From contig NZ_JAEMNW010000002.1 in assembly GCF_016481275.1 (NCBI RefSeq), positions 806,001 to 870,000 on the forward strand: a DNA stretch of 64,000 bases, given 5' to 3'. Below the pieces are notes generated by a model. That model saw only the letters and a list, made by a program, of their open reading frames with translations, searched no databases and was not told the DNA's origin. The stretch comes from Antrihabitans auranticaus (lineage in GTDB: Bacteria > Actinomycetota > Actinomycetes > Mycobacteriales > Mycobacteriaceae). The position numbers and the translations under genes are program-made. Shown here one piece after another: positions 50,050-64,000 of the stretch (position 1 is the first letter of the stretch; each line of letters starts with the position of its first letter).

Positions 50050-50285
50050 CACCAGACCCCATCGACTGCCAGGAGCTCGTCGAGCTCGTCACCGCATATC
50101 TCGACGATGCGGTAGACGAGAACCTACGAGACCGAATCGCAGCGCACCTCGAAATCTGTCCTGGCTGTGCGGAATACGTCGCACAGATCAAAACGACTGT
50201 GCGCCTGTCCGGGTCGGTCATCGACGATCAGCTCGATCCGGACTTCCGGGATCGGCTCATGGCCGCATTTCGCGATTGGAAGTAG
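50046..50285 (+). CDS. Zinc-finger anti-sigma-like protein, second copy
   Basis: 79-aa protein with HLEICPGCAEYV, the H-x3-C-x2-C ZAS motif, and the helix DCQELVELVTAYLDDAV. The GTG at 50046 overlaps the sigma factor stop (GTGA), so the pair is translationally coupled and this is the likely direct anti-sigma factor. It is soluble, with no membrane helix. Its last 29 bases overlap the convergent acyltransferase gene. Confidence 0.82.
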   Translation: MTPDPIDCQELVELVTAYLDDAVDENLRDRIAAHLEICPGCAEYVAQIKTTVRLSGSVIDDQLDPDFRDRLMAAFRDWK

Positions 50286-52287
50286 GCGCGTCGGTCCGGC
50301 ACAGATCGGTGAGTTCTTCGAGTGCCTCCCACAGGTAGCGGGAGAACGAACCGACGTCGGGCACCATCGACGGACACGCGATGATCCCGAAGTCCAGGCT
50401 CCCGGCGTACGACATCACGGTGACGTTGATGCCGCCCGACACGTCGGAAACCAGGGAGACCGGGAAGCAGCCGGTGACACGCGCACCGGCGGCATACAGC
50501 GGGATCTGCGGACCCGGCACGTTCGAGATGACCAGGTTCGTCGGAACCGTCGCGCGGATCGCTACCCGCGCCGCCATCCGCGTCACGACGCCGTTGAAAA
50601 CCTGCGGCGCGATCGTGGCCGCACTCTGGAACAGATCCTGCGGCGTCTGCGCGTACTGCGCCTTGGCCTGCATCACCTGATAGCGGAGCTGCCCGAAGCG
50701 GCGCAGCGGATCGGGCTCGTTGGTCGGCATGCCGACCTGCATGAACGAGATCTGGTTTCCGGCCTTGCCCATCTCCTCGGGAGGCCGGATCGACACCGGG
50801 ACAACCGCAGCAAGCGGGCCGTCCGGTAGCGCCCGGTGCGCAAGCAGCCAGCGTCGCAAAGCGGTTGTGCACATTGCCATTACGACGTCGTTGACGGTCC
50901 CGCCGAGCGCGTTCTTCACCTCCTTGACGTCGCTCAGGGGGAGCGAAGTGAAGGCGTAGGTGCGGCCGGCGCTGACCGGTCCGTTGAACGGCGTGCGCGG
51001 AGCCGCGCCGATCAGCCCGCCGACTCCGCGCACGAGTGCAGGCGCGATCTTGAATGCGTCCATCGGCCGGATCAAGGATCGGAACACGCCCTTCGCGAGC
51101 ATGGACAGCGCGGGCGGAGGGGTCCTGTGGACCGTCTGCACGGGCGGCGCGGGCACACTCATCGGTTCTGCGGTGAGGTCGAGAATCATCGACAGAACCT
51201 CGGCACCGGACACGCCGTCGACCACAGAGTGATGGATCTTCGCGTACAGCGCCTGGCGACCGTCGCTGAGCCCGCTGATGAGGTAGACCTCCCACAGCGG
51301 GAAACGGCGGTCGAGCGGTTGTGCCGCGAGTTTTGCTACGAGAGCACTGAGCTGAACGTCGGTTCCCGGTGCGGCAACGGCGATCTCGCGGACGTGATAG
51401 TTCAGGTCCACGTAGTTCGTGTCCTCCCAGTACGGGAGGTCCAGACCCAGCGGCACTTCCCGCAGTCGCCAGCGCAACGGCGCGATCAGGTGCATCCGAG
51501 TTGCGAAAAGCGCCCGCAGGTCTGCGCCGGCCAAACGGCGCCCGGGCAGGCTCGACGGGTCCAGCACGAGGAGATTGCCGACGTGCAGCAGCGACGTCGG
51601 CGTCTCGACGTTGAGGAACACCGCGTCGAGTGCGGTCAGCTGACGGGCCGATCGGTATTCGACGGCAGGCGGCGGCGCGGTGGGTAGTTCGGGTATCGGC
51701 GCGGACGGTCGCGCATCGAGCAGATCGAGCAACGCTGTCGCACGGGCCAATTCGCCTTCCGTGAACGGCGCCCAGACTCGTTCGGCCACCAGGGTTTCCA
51801 TCGTCGGCAGGCCGAAATACGCCCTATGGCCTGCGCTTTCGAGGTGCGGCGCACCCGGGCGCCCAAGGTTGGCTGCGCGCCTGCTCGGTGTCACGGAATC
51901 AGCGCCGAGGACACGGCGCAACGCCTCCGACATCGACACCCGGCCCGAAACGGCAGCGGATGCCGCACGCAGGACAGCGGTTTCGGCGTCGACGAGGTCA
52001 CCCGCAGACGCGGGAGAGATGCCGAGGCAGCGCAGTCCGTCGACCTCGATGAGGGCGGCGAGTTCGTCGGCGGTCACGTCGGTGGGCGCGCGCAACACGA
52101 ACTCGTCGATGACCCGCGGTGCAGCCGCACCTGGATCACGGCCGATCGGCAGCACCGAGACCCCGAGAAGGTTGCAACCGTGAGTCGACAGCCGGTCGGT
52201 CAGCGCGGCCAGGGATCCAGGCCGATCGAGCAGCTGAACCCGTACCCGCCACATTCGGCCAGTTTCAGAAAGCTCGTCCCATTCCAT
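50257..52287 (-). CDS. Wax ester synthase/diacylglycerol acyltransferase with N-terminal ACT domain
   Basis: 676-aa protein. Residues about 215-676 are a complete WS/DGAT enzyme: QLTALDAVFLNVETPTSLLHVG, the active-site HHSVVDG at 352-358, GGTVNDVVMAMCTTALRRWL and the NLVISNVPGPQIPLY signature. It would use acyl-CoA to esterify alcohols or diacylglycerol for storage lipid. Residues about 12-85 form an ACT-like regulatory domain (VRVQLLDRPGSLAALTDRLS), with a linker of some 130 residues. Usual WS/DGAT proteins are about 460 aa, so the N-terminal 210 residues are an addition. The ATG at 52287 is used. Confidence 0.85.
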   Translation of the reverse strand: MEWDELSETGRMWRVRVQLLDRPGSLAALTDRLSTHGCNLLGVSVLPIGRDPGAAAPRVIDEFVLRAPTDVTADELAALIEVDGLRCLGISPASAGDLVDAETAVLRAASAAVSGRVSMSEALRRVLGADSVTPSRRAANLGRPGAPHLESAGHRAYFGLPTMETLVAERVWAPFTEGELARATALLDLLDARPSAPIPELPTAPPPAVEYRSARQLTALDAVFLNVETPTSLLHVGNLLVLDPSSLPGRRLAGADLRALFATRMHLIAPLRWRLREVPLGLDLPYWEDTNYVDLNYHVREIAVAAPGTDVQLSALVAKLAAQPLDRRFPLWEVYLISGLSDGRQALYAKIHHSVVDGVSGAEVLSMILDLTAEPMSVPAPPVQTVHRTPPPALSMLAKGVFRSLIRPMDAFKIAPALVRGVGGLIGAAPRTPFNGPVSAGRTYAFTSLPLSDVKEVKNALGGTVNDVVMAMCTTALRRWLLAHRALPDGPLAAVVPVSIRPPEEMGKAGNQISFMQVGMPTNEPDPLRRFGQLRYQVMQAKAQYAQTPQDLFQSAATIAPQVFNGVVTRMAARVAIRATVPTNLVISNVPGPQIPLYAAGARVTGCFPVSLVSDVSGGINVTVMSYAGSLDFGIIACPSMVPDVGSFSRYLWEALEELTDLCRTDAPTSNREMRP

Positions 52288-52371
52288 TCACCCAGACTTC
52301 ACGCTCGGTGTTTCCACCGTGTCAGCGCGCGGTTGCGCCAGAGTTATCGTTCCTGAAACTTCTCGCGAGCC

Positions 52372-53250
52372 TTACGCGCCCTTCCGTGCGCTCGAAGCCG
52401 CTTTCTTGGCGGGCGCCTTCTTCGCCGGCGCCTTCTTTGCGGGAGCGGACTTTGCCGCCGGTTTCTTGCCCGCTGCGGCGTCGACGCTGCGCTGCAATGC
52501 GGCAACGAGGTCGACGACCTCTGCGTCTTCTTCTTCGTCAGGCTTTTCCTCGGCAGGAATGACCTTCTTGCCGCCGTTCGCGATGGTCTCTTCGAGCAGC
52601 TTCCTGAGTTCGAATTGATAGTCGTCCGTGTACTCCGACGGATCGAAGTCGCCGGACATGCTGTCGACCAGGGTTTCCGCCATCTTCAATTCCTGGGGGC
52701 GCGGTTCGGCAACGCCCTCGAGCGACGAGAACTCCGCTGCCCGCACCTCGTCGGGCCACAGGAGCGTCTGCAACACGAGCACGCCGTCGCGAACACGCAG
52801 CGCCGCAAGACGAGTCTTCTGGCGGAGCGTGAAGTGCACGAGCGCTGTCTGCTCGATCTTCTCGAGCGTCGTCGCAAGCAGCACATACGCCTTCGGTGTC
52901 GCGGAATCGGGCTCGAGGTAGTAGCTCTTGTCCAGCAGAATCGGGTCGAGCTGCTCGGACGGAATGAACTGGAGAACCGGAATTTCGTGTTTCTCGGCGG
53001 CGGGGAGTTTCGAGAAATCCGTATCGGTCACGATGACGCGATCGCCATCGGGTGATTCGTACGCCTTGTCGATATCGGCGTATTGCACCGACTTGCCGCA
53101 CACCTGGCACACACGGTCGTATTTGATCCGCCCGCCATCCTTCGCGTGCACCTGGTGAAACCGGATGTCGTGGTCCTCGGTCGCGGTGTAGACCTTCACC
53201 GGGACATTGACCAGCCCGAACGCGATGGAGCCCTTCCAGATCGACCTCAT
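52372..53250 (-). CDS. ku: Ku DNA end-binding protein
   Basis: 292-aa bacterial Ku, which binds double-strand DNA ends and recruits LigD for end joining. MRSIWKGSIAFGLVNVPVKVY and the zinc-ribbon-like RVCQVCGKSVQYADIDKAYE are typical, with YYLEPDSATPKAYVLL and YTDDYQFELRKLLEE in the core and minimal C-terminal region. A basic tail follows, with repeats of KKAPAKKAPAKK, known in other actinobacterial Ku proteins to aid DNA binding. The ATG shares its A with the TGA stop of crtL (TGATG), so its translation is coupled to a carotenoid gene. No ligD is present in the window. Confidence 0.95.
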   Translation of the reverse strand: MRSIWKGSIAFGLVNVPVKVYTATEDHDIRFHQVHAKDGGRIKYDRVCQVCGKSVQYADIDKAYESPDGDRVIVTDTDFSKLPAAEKHEIPVLQFIPSEQLDPILLDKSYYLEPDSATPKAYVLLATTLEKIEQTALVHFTLRQKTRLAALRVRDGVLVLQTLLWPDEVRAAEFSSLEGVAEPRPQELKMAETLVDSMSGDFDPSEYTDDYQFELRKLLEETIANGGKKVIPAEEKPDEEEDAEVVDLVAALQRSVDAAAGKKPAAKSAPAKKAPAKKAPAKKAASSARKGA

Positions 53251-54398
53251 CACTCCATCTTGGTGGAATAACTCCGGATTGGCGAGTGATTGGCGGGCAA
53301 CACGGAGCGTGTCACCGCGACCCGGCGCAGGTCGGGCGGAAACGACGCGAACAACCTCAGCATCGTCTTCGTCGAGCCGAGGAGGTCTGTTCGCCGCGAG
53401 AGGTAGGCGCGCTGCAGGTCGATCGGCAGATCGAAATACGTTGCGAAGAACGGCGCCACCTGATCGGGTCGCAAGCCGAGCAAGGTCCGCAGGCCGGCGG
53501 CGCGCAGACCCTGCACGGCATGAGCCTTCGTGGGCCACAACACCCTTCGCGGATTGCGTCCGCTCTGCAAAGCCTCGGCAACGTCGTCGGCCGCCGCAAG
53601 CGACGCGGCAACGCTGTAACCGGTGCCAGGATGCATGAGGCGACCACGCGATCCGAATGCTGTTGGAGCGGTGCGCTTTTGCGGCGGGCCGGCGACCGGG
53701 AAGTGGACGCGCTCGATACGTGCCGCCGACGGCCGTGTGATGCCGCGGGCGGCGAGGCGCGCGTCGAGTCGGGTTTCCAGTTCGCGCAGGGTGAGCGCGG
53801 GATTGCCGACGAGGCAGGTCTCTTCGAGCAGAACCTCGTTCTCGTTCAGTGGAACTGCGTACAGAAACGACGGCGTTGCGGCCGGACTCGCACCGTGATC
53901 ACCGCGCCAGTCCATGAACCACGCCGGTGCGCCTTGCAGGGCGGGCGCGGCCGTTTCGGCTGGGACGACTACGCCGAACGCGGTCTGCTCGGCGGCGCCC
54001 GGTGACCGGCCGATGCCGCGCGCATCGATGACGCAGTCGGCGCTGAAGACGGTTCCGTCGGCCAGGGTCACCTGAGTGCGGGCCGCCTCGGCAACGGTGC
54101 CTTCGACTGTCGCCACCGCGTTCAGGCTCAGGGCCGCCTGGAGTTTCGGTGTGCTCAGGACGCAGTAGTCCCGGGCAATCGAGTGGCGTCGCGTCGTGAA
54201 GGCGTGCGGCCGTACCGTCGTCGCAATCGCGGCGTCCGGCAACCACTCGGGCAGCTCGTCGGCCCACGCCGCGTAGGTCGGCGTCCAGCGCCTGTTCGGG
54301 TGCGGGTCGATCGCGCGCACCTCGAGTCCCGCGATTGCGCACCGGTGCGCCAGTGCGCGTCCCGCAGGTCCCAGACCGAGGACGAGAACGTCCGTCAC
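53250..54398 (-). CDS. crtL: CrtL-type lycopene cyclase
   Basis: 382-aa FAD/NAD(P)-binding protein of the lycopene cyclase family, making cyclic end groups on lycopene. The N-terminus VLVLGLGPAGRALAHR is the dinucleotide fold, followed by IDPHPNRRWTPTYAAWADEL, WFMDWRGDHG, FLYAVPLNENEVLLEETCLV and HPGTGYSVAASLAAADD, all at family positions. The GTG at 54398 overlaps the SDR stop (GTGA). Other carotenoid genes (crtE, crtB, crtI) are not in the window. Confidence 0.9.
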   Translation of the reverse strand: MTDVLVLGLGPAGRALAHRCAIAGLEVRAIDPHPNRRWTPTYAAWADELPEWLPDAAIATTVRPHAFTTRRHSIARDYCVLSTPKLQAALSLNAVATVEGTVAEAARTQVTLADGTVFSADCVIDARGIGRSPGAAEQTAFGVVVPAETAAPALQGAPAWFMDWRGDHGASPAATPSFLYAVPLNENEVLLEETCLVGNPALTLRELETRLDARLAARGITRPSAARIERVHFPVAGPPQKRTAPTAFGSRGRLMHPGTGYSVAASLAAADDVAEALQSGRNPRRVLWPTKAHAVQGLRAAGLRTLLGLRPDQVAPFFATYFDLPIDLQRAYLSRRTDLLGSTKTMLRLFASFPPDLRRVAVTRSVLPANHSPIRSYSTKME

Positions 54399-55162
54399 AA
54401 GCCGCCGGTCGCGAGCAAGCCACCGTCGACGCGCACGGTCTCGCCGGTGATCCACGCGGCCGCGTCGGAGACGAGAAAACCGACGAGCGAAGCAACGTCC
54501 TCCGGTGTGCCGAGCCGCTTCATCGGATACGGCGCCGCCGCTTTCTCTTCACCTTCGGCGTACAACGCGGTGGCGAACTTGGTCTTGACGACCGCCGGCG
54601 CGACAGCGTTCACGCGGATGTTCGGCCCGAGCTGCCAGGCGAGTTCTTCGGTCAGCCTGATCAGCGCCGCCTTGGACGCACCGTAGGCGCCGATGACGCC
54701 CGACGAACGCAAGCCGGCAACGCTCGCGAGGTTGACGACGGCACCGCCGTGCTCCTTCATCCAGACGCGGTAGGCCTCCTGCAGGTAACCCAGTGCAGCG
54801 ACGACGTTGACATCGAAAATCTTGCGCACGCCGTCGAGGTCGGCGTCCATGAGGAAGCCGTAGACAGGGTTGATACCGGTGTTGTTGATCAAGATGTCGA
54901 GCGAGCCGAGTTCGCTCACGGCGAGTTCGGCCGCCTCGGACCGAGCCGCCGCATCGCCGGAGTTGCCCGCGAGCGTCAGTACTTTGCCGACGTGACCGAG
55001 CGCTTTCAGGTCCGCTGCCGCGTCCGCGAGTGGCTCCGGCTTACGTGCCGTGATCAGCACATTTGCACCGCGCGCGAGAAACTCGGCGGCGATCGCCTTG
55101 CCGATACCGCGGCTTGCGCCCGTGACCAGCGCGCTCTTTCCCTGAAGGTCCTTTTCGGTCAT
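54395..55162 (-). CDS. Short-chain dehydrogenase/reductase (FabG-like)
   Basis: 255-aa classical SDR. It has the cofactor motif VTGASRGIGKAIAAEF, the NNTG motif in LDILINNTGINPVYGF, the catalytic serine in NLASVAGLRSSGVIG and the tyrosine and lysine in AYGASKAALIRLTEELA. The C-terminus GETVRVDGGLLATGG is typical. Its substrate cannot be told. It is the first gene of the coupled SDR-crtL-ku set, divergent from the ABC-F gene with 130 bases between. Confidence 0.9.
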   Translation of the reverse strand: MTEKDLQGKSALVTGASRGIGKAIAAEFLARGANVLITARKPEPLADAAADLKALGHVGKVLTLAGNSGDAAARSEAAELAVSELGSLDILINNTGINPVYGFLMDADLDGVRKIFDVNVVAALGYLQEAYRVWMKEHGGAVVNLASVAGLRSSGVIGAYGASKAALIRLTEELAWQLGPNIRVNAVAPAVVKTKFATALYAEGEEKAAAPYPMKRLGTPEDVASLVGFLVSDAAAWITGETVRVDGGLLATGGL

Positions 55163-55292
55163 GCCGTCGAACGTTAGCGGAGTCACTGCGCAGCTGGCGG
55201 GGGAGGCTTCCACGGCACGGTAAAATGGGTAGTTCTTGTGCCTCGAGCGGGGCACTATTCGATGAGACCGATGATGCTTCCGGGAGACCAGT

Positions 55293-56924
<1,632 letters not shown>

Positions 56925-56996
56925 GGTCTGAAGTGTTGATCAGCTAGGGGCGAGTGTCTAGCCTTGAATCAGCTGGTCGGACGACTGGAGGACACC

Positions 56997-57218
56997 ATGG
57001 CCGACAGTGCTGGTCTTCCCAAGGGAGCCCGTGTCACGGGCAAGTCCCGCGACAAGCTGCAAACTCAGCTCAAGAGGCAGTATGAGGCTGGTGCAAGCAT
57101 CCGATCGCTCGCTCAAGCGACCGGCCGCTCGTACGGCTTCATTCACAATGTCCTCGTTGAATCGAAGGCGCAGCTGCGCGGTCGAGGCGGCGCAAACCGC
57201 CGCAAAGCCGTCACCTGA
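56997..57218 (+). CDS. Small helix-turn-helix protein (Rv1473A-like)
   Basis: 73-aa protein with a basic helix-turn-helix, QYEAGASIRSLAQATGRSYG, flanked by charged termini. The ATG at 56997 has CTGGAGGA upstream. Conserved position directly after the ABC-F gene in Mycobacteriales suggests a housekeeping DNA-binding role, which has not been defined as far as I know. Confidence 0.88.
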   Translation: MADSAGLPKGARVTGKSRDKLQTQLKRQYEAGASIRSLAQATGRSYGFIHNVLVESKAQLRGRGGANRRKAVT

Positions 57219-57284
57219 CGGTGGTGCGCGGCCGCATCGAGTGTGCGGTTGTTCAGGCCGTCGCGATGCGCGCGGCCCGAACAA

Positions 57285-57863
57285 CTATGCGCTCGGCGGA
57301 TACTTCCGCCGCACCGACTCTTCGACGAGGTCGAGCACCGCGGACAGGTTGTCACTGGTGTGGCCCGACGCTATTCGCGCGATCAAGCCGTCCAGCACCA
57401 GGTCGAGGTAGCCGAGGAGTACCTCGGTGGGGACGTCCTCACGCAGGCGCCCCTCTGCTTTTCGTCGTTCCAGTCGTGCGACGGTCGCGGCCGTCAGCTC
57501 TTCTGAACGCTGTTCCCAATTCTGCCTGAACTCGGTGTCGGTTCGGAGCCGGCGTGCGATCTCCAAACGTGTTCCGAGCCAATCGAATTCCTCCGGGTGG
57601 GCGAGCATGTCCCGCATAACCTGGACCAGACCCTGGGTGGCCGCAACCTCGGCCATCCGGGCGGCATCCTCATGGGCGAGCGCCAGGAACAGCGCGTCCT
57701 TGTCTCGGTAGTGGTGAAAGATCGCACCGCGGGACAGTCCGGTCGCTTCTTCGAGCAGCCGGACCGTCGCACCGTCGTATCCGAACTCGGCAAAGCAGCG
57801 CCGGGCGCCGTCGAGGATCTGACTGCGACGCGCGGCGAGGTGATCATCGCTGACTTTCGGCAA
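57285..57863 (-). CDS. acnR: AcnR-type TetR repressor of aconitase
   Basis: 192-aa TetR-family regulator with the N-terminal helix-turn-helix in ATVRLLEEATGLSRGAIFHH followed by YRDKDALFLALAHED. The start is a TTG at 57863 (LPKVSDDHLAARRSQIL), supported by AGGGAGG just upstream and by alignment with the M. tuberculosis Rv1474c product as I remember it; a longer frame to 57917 is discarded. In Corynebacterium glutamicum AcnR lies downstream of acn, represses it and responds to citrate and aconitate; the same arrangement exists here, 75 bases after acn. Confidence 0.9.
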   Translation of the reverse strand: MPKVSDDHLAARRSQILDGARRCFAEFGYDGATVRLLEEATGLSRGAIFHHYRDKDALFLALAHEDAARMAEVAATQGLVQVMRDMLAHPEEFDWLGTRLEIARRLRTDTEFRQNWEQRSEELTAATVARLERRKAEGRLREDVPTEVLLGYLDLVLDGLIARIASGHTSDNLSAVLDLVEESVRRKYPPSA

Positions 57864-57926
57864 CGGGCCTCCCTTCGGTTGGCCTGTGCGCAGTCGACGA
57901 GTCCAGAGACTCGCCAACCGCGCACA

Positions 57927-57938
57927 GGCGCTAGCGCC

Positions 57939-57940
<2 letters not shown>
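57927..57940. promoter_or_regulatory. 14-base palindrome between acn and acnR
   Basis: AGGCGCTAGCGCCT is a perfect palindrome overlapping the last codons and stop of acn, 64 bases upstream of the acnR start. It may be an operator for separate control of acnR, or part of a small terminator hairpin. It does not match the AcnR motif found upstream of acn. Confidence 0.3.
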
Positions 57941-63466
<5,526 letters not shown>

Positions 63467-63601
63467 AGTCCGATCGGGCAATACAGAAGGATCGACACGA
63501 CGATCTCGAGGGCCGTAGCGGCACAATTCGCTCACACCTGGAATAGTTGTGTCGGTAGCTGAATCGAGCACGACTCCTAGGTTGAAAGCGGTGGATTCTT
63601 G

Positions 63602-64000
63602 GTGACCTCATCAGACCGGGCGAGCGGCAAGGCGGGGAACGCGGTGCCCGCTGGGAGCGTGGCGACCGCGGACGCGAGTTCGGTCCCACCGAAATCCACA
63701 CTCGCTGCGGACGTCGCCACGCTCGAAAAGGCCATGTACGAGGTCAAGCGGGTCATCGTCGGGCAGGACCGGCTCGTCGAGCGGTTGCTCGTCGGCGTAC
63801 TGGCACGCGGGCACATCCTCCTCGAAGGTGTGCCGGGTATCGCCAAGACGCTCGCCGTCGAGACGTTCGCGAAGGTGATCGGCGGTTCGTTCTCGCGTGT
63901 GCAGTTCACCCCCGACCTGGTACCGACCGACCTGATCGGTACGCGTATCTACCGGCAGGGCCGCGAGCAGTTCGATACCGAACTCGGACCGGTCGTCGCC
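63602..64000 (+). CDS. moxR1: MoxR-family AAA+ ATPase (start only)
   Basis: The first 133 codons of a MoxR-type ATPase, cut by the window end. After a low-complexity N-terminus of about 40 residues come YEVKRVIVGQDRLVERLLVG, the Walker A segment LEGVPGIAKTLAVE and QFTPDLVPTDLIGTRIY, all diagnostic. MoxR proteins are chaperone ATPases paired with von Willebrand factor A proteins, usually encoded just downstream. The GTG at 63602 is the only usable start, as an upstream in-frame stop lies close; its ribosome binding site is weak. Confidence 0.92.
   Translation, partial: MTSSDRASGKAGNAVPAGSVATADASSVPPKSTLAADVATLEKAMYEVKRVIVGQDRLVERLLVGVLARGHILLEGVPGIAKTLAVETFAKVIGGSFSRVQFTPDLVPTDLIGTRIYRQGREQFDTELGPVVA

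Overview
The window is high-GC chromosomal DNA from a mycolic-acid actinobacterium (Mycobacteriales). A Rhodococcus, Nocardia or Gordonia-like genus fits better than Mycobacterium, because phosphoenolpyruvate carboxylase follows the glycolytic operon, a CrtL-type lycopene cyclase is present, and SufB has no intein. The lineage is inferred from gene content: MptB, RipA, a small Rpf, OpcA, WhiA and an Rv1476-type membrane protein all occur together. From memory, the core gene order matches the Mycobacterium tuberculosis segment Rv1421 to Rv1479.

Layout. 0-3.6 kb: tail of a DUF2236-type protein, then overlapping rapZ-yvcK-whiA. 3.6-9.9 kb: gap-pgk-tpiA-secG-ppc (lower glycolysis, a Sec subunit and anaplerosis). 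9.8-17 kb, minus strand: an SRPBCC protein and the pentose-phosphate operon tkt-tal-zwf-opcA-pgl. 17.2-20.4 kb: ctaB (heme O synthase) and a second, divergent transketolase. 20.4-26.2 kb, minus strand: mptB, an ABC ATPase and permease, ctaA, qor and a small lipoprotein. 26.3-32.6 kb: the iron-sulfur assembly operon sufR-B-D-C-S-U-T, its genes overlapping or closely spaced.

32.6-55.2 kb is a 22 kb accessory block inserted into otherwise conserved synteny. It opens with an array of 71-bp tandem repeats and an AT-richer leader before a small Rpf. A GT1 glycosyltransferase and a GT87-type mannosyltransferase follow. The centrepiece is an eight-gene minus-strand operon (47337 down to 36568) in which every gene overlaps the next. 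It encodes a rifampin-phosphotransferase-like dikinase, a FAAL-nucleotidyltransferase-PqqD-like fusion, an acyl carrier protein, a thioester-reductase-like SDR, an NDP-kinase-like protein, an AfsA (A-factor synthase) homologue, a nitroreductase and a UbiA prenyltransferase. I know of no described pathway with this composition; it is the best candidate for an undescribed system. Beyond it lie an unknown protein, a flavodoxin-like reductase, an ECF sigma factor flanked by two paralogous zinc-finger anti-sigma-like proteins, an ACT-WS/DGAT fusion, and a translationally coupled SDR-crtL-ku set.

55.2-64 kb returns to conserved order: ABC-F ATPase, small HTH protein, acnR, acn (with a close match to the corynebacterial AcnR operator), the Rv1476-like protein, ripA and the start of moxR. 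I found no rRNA, tRNA, CRISPR array, transposase or prophage genes.
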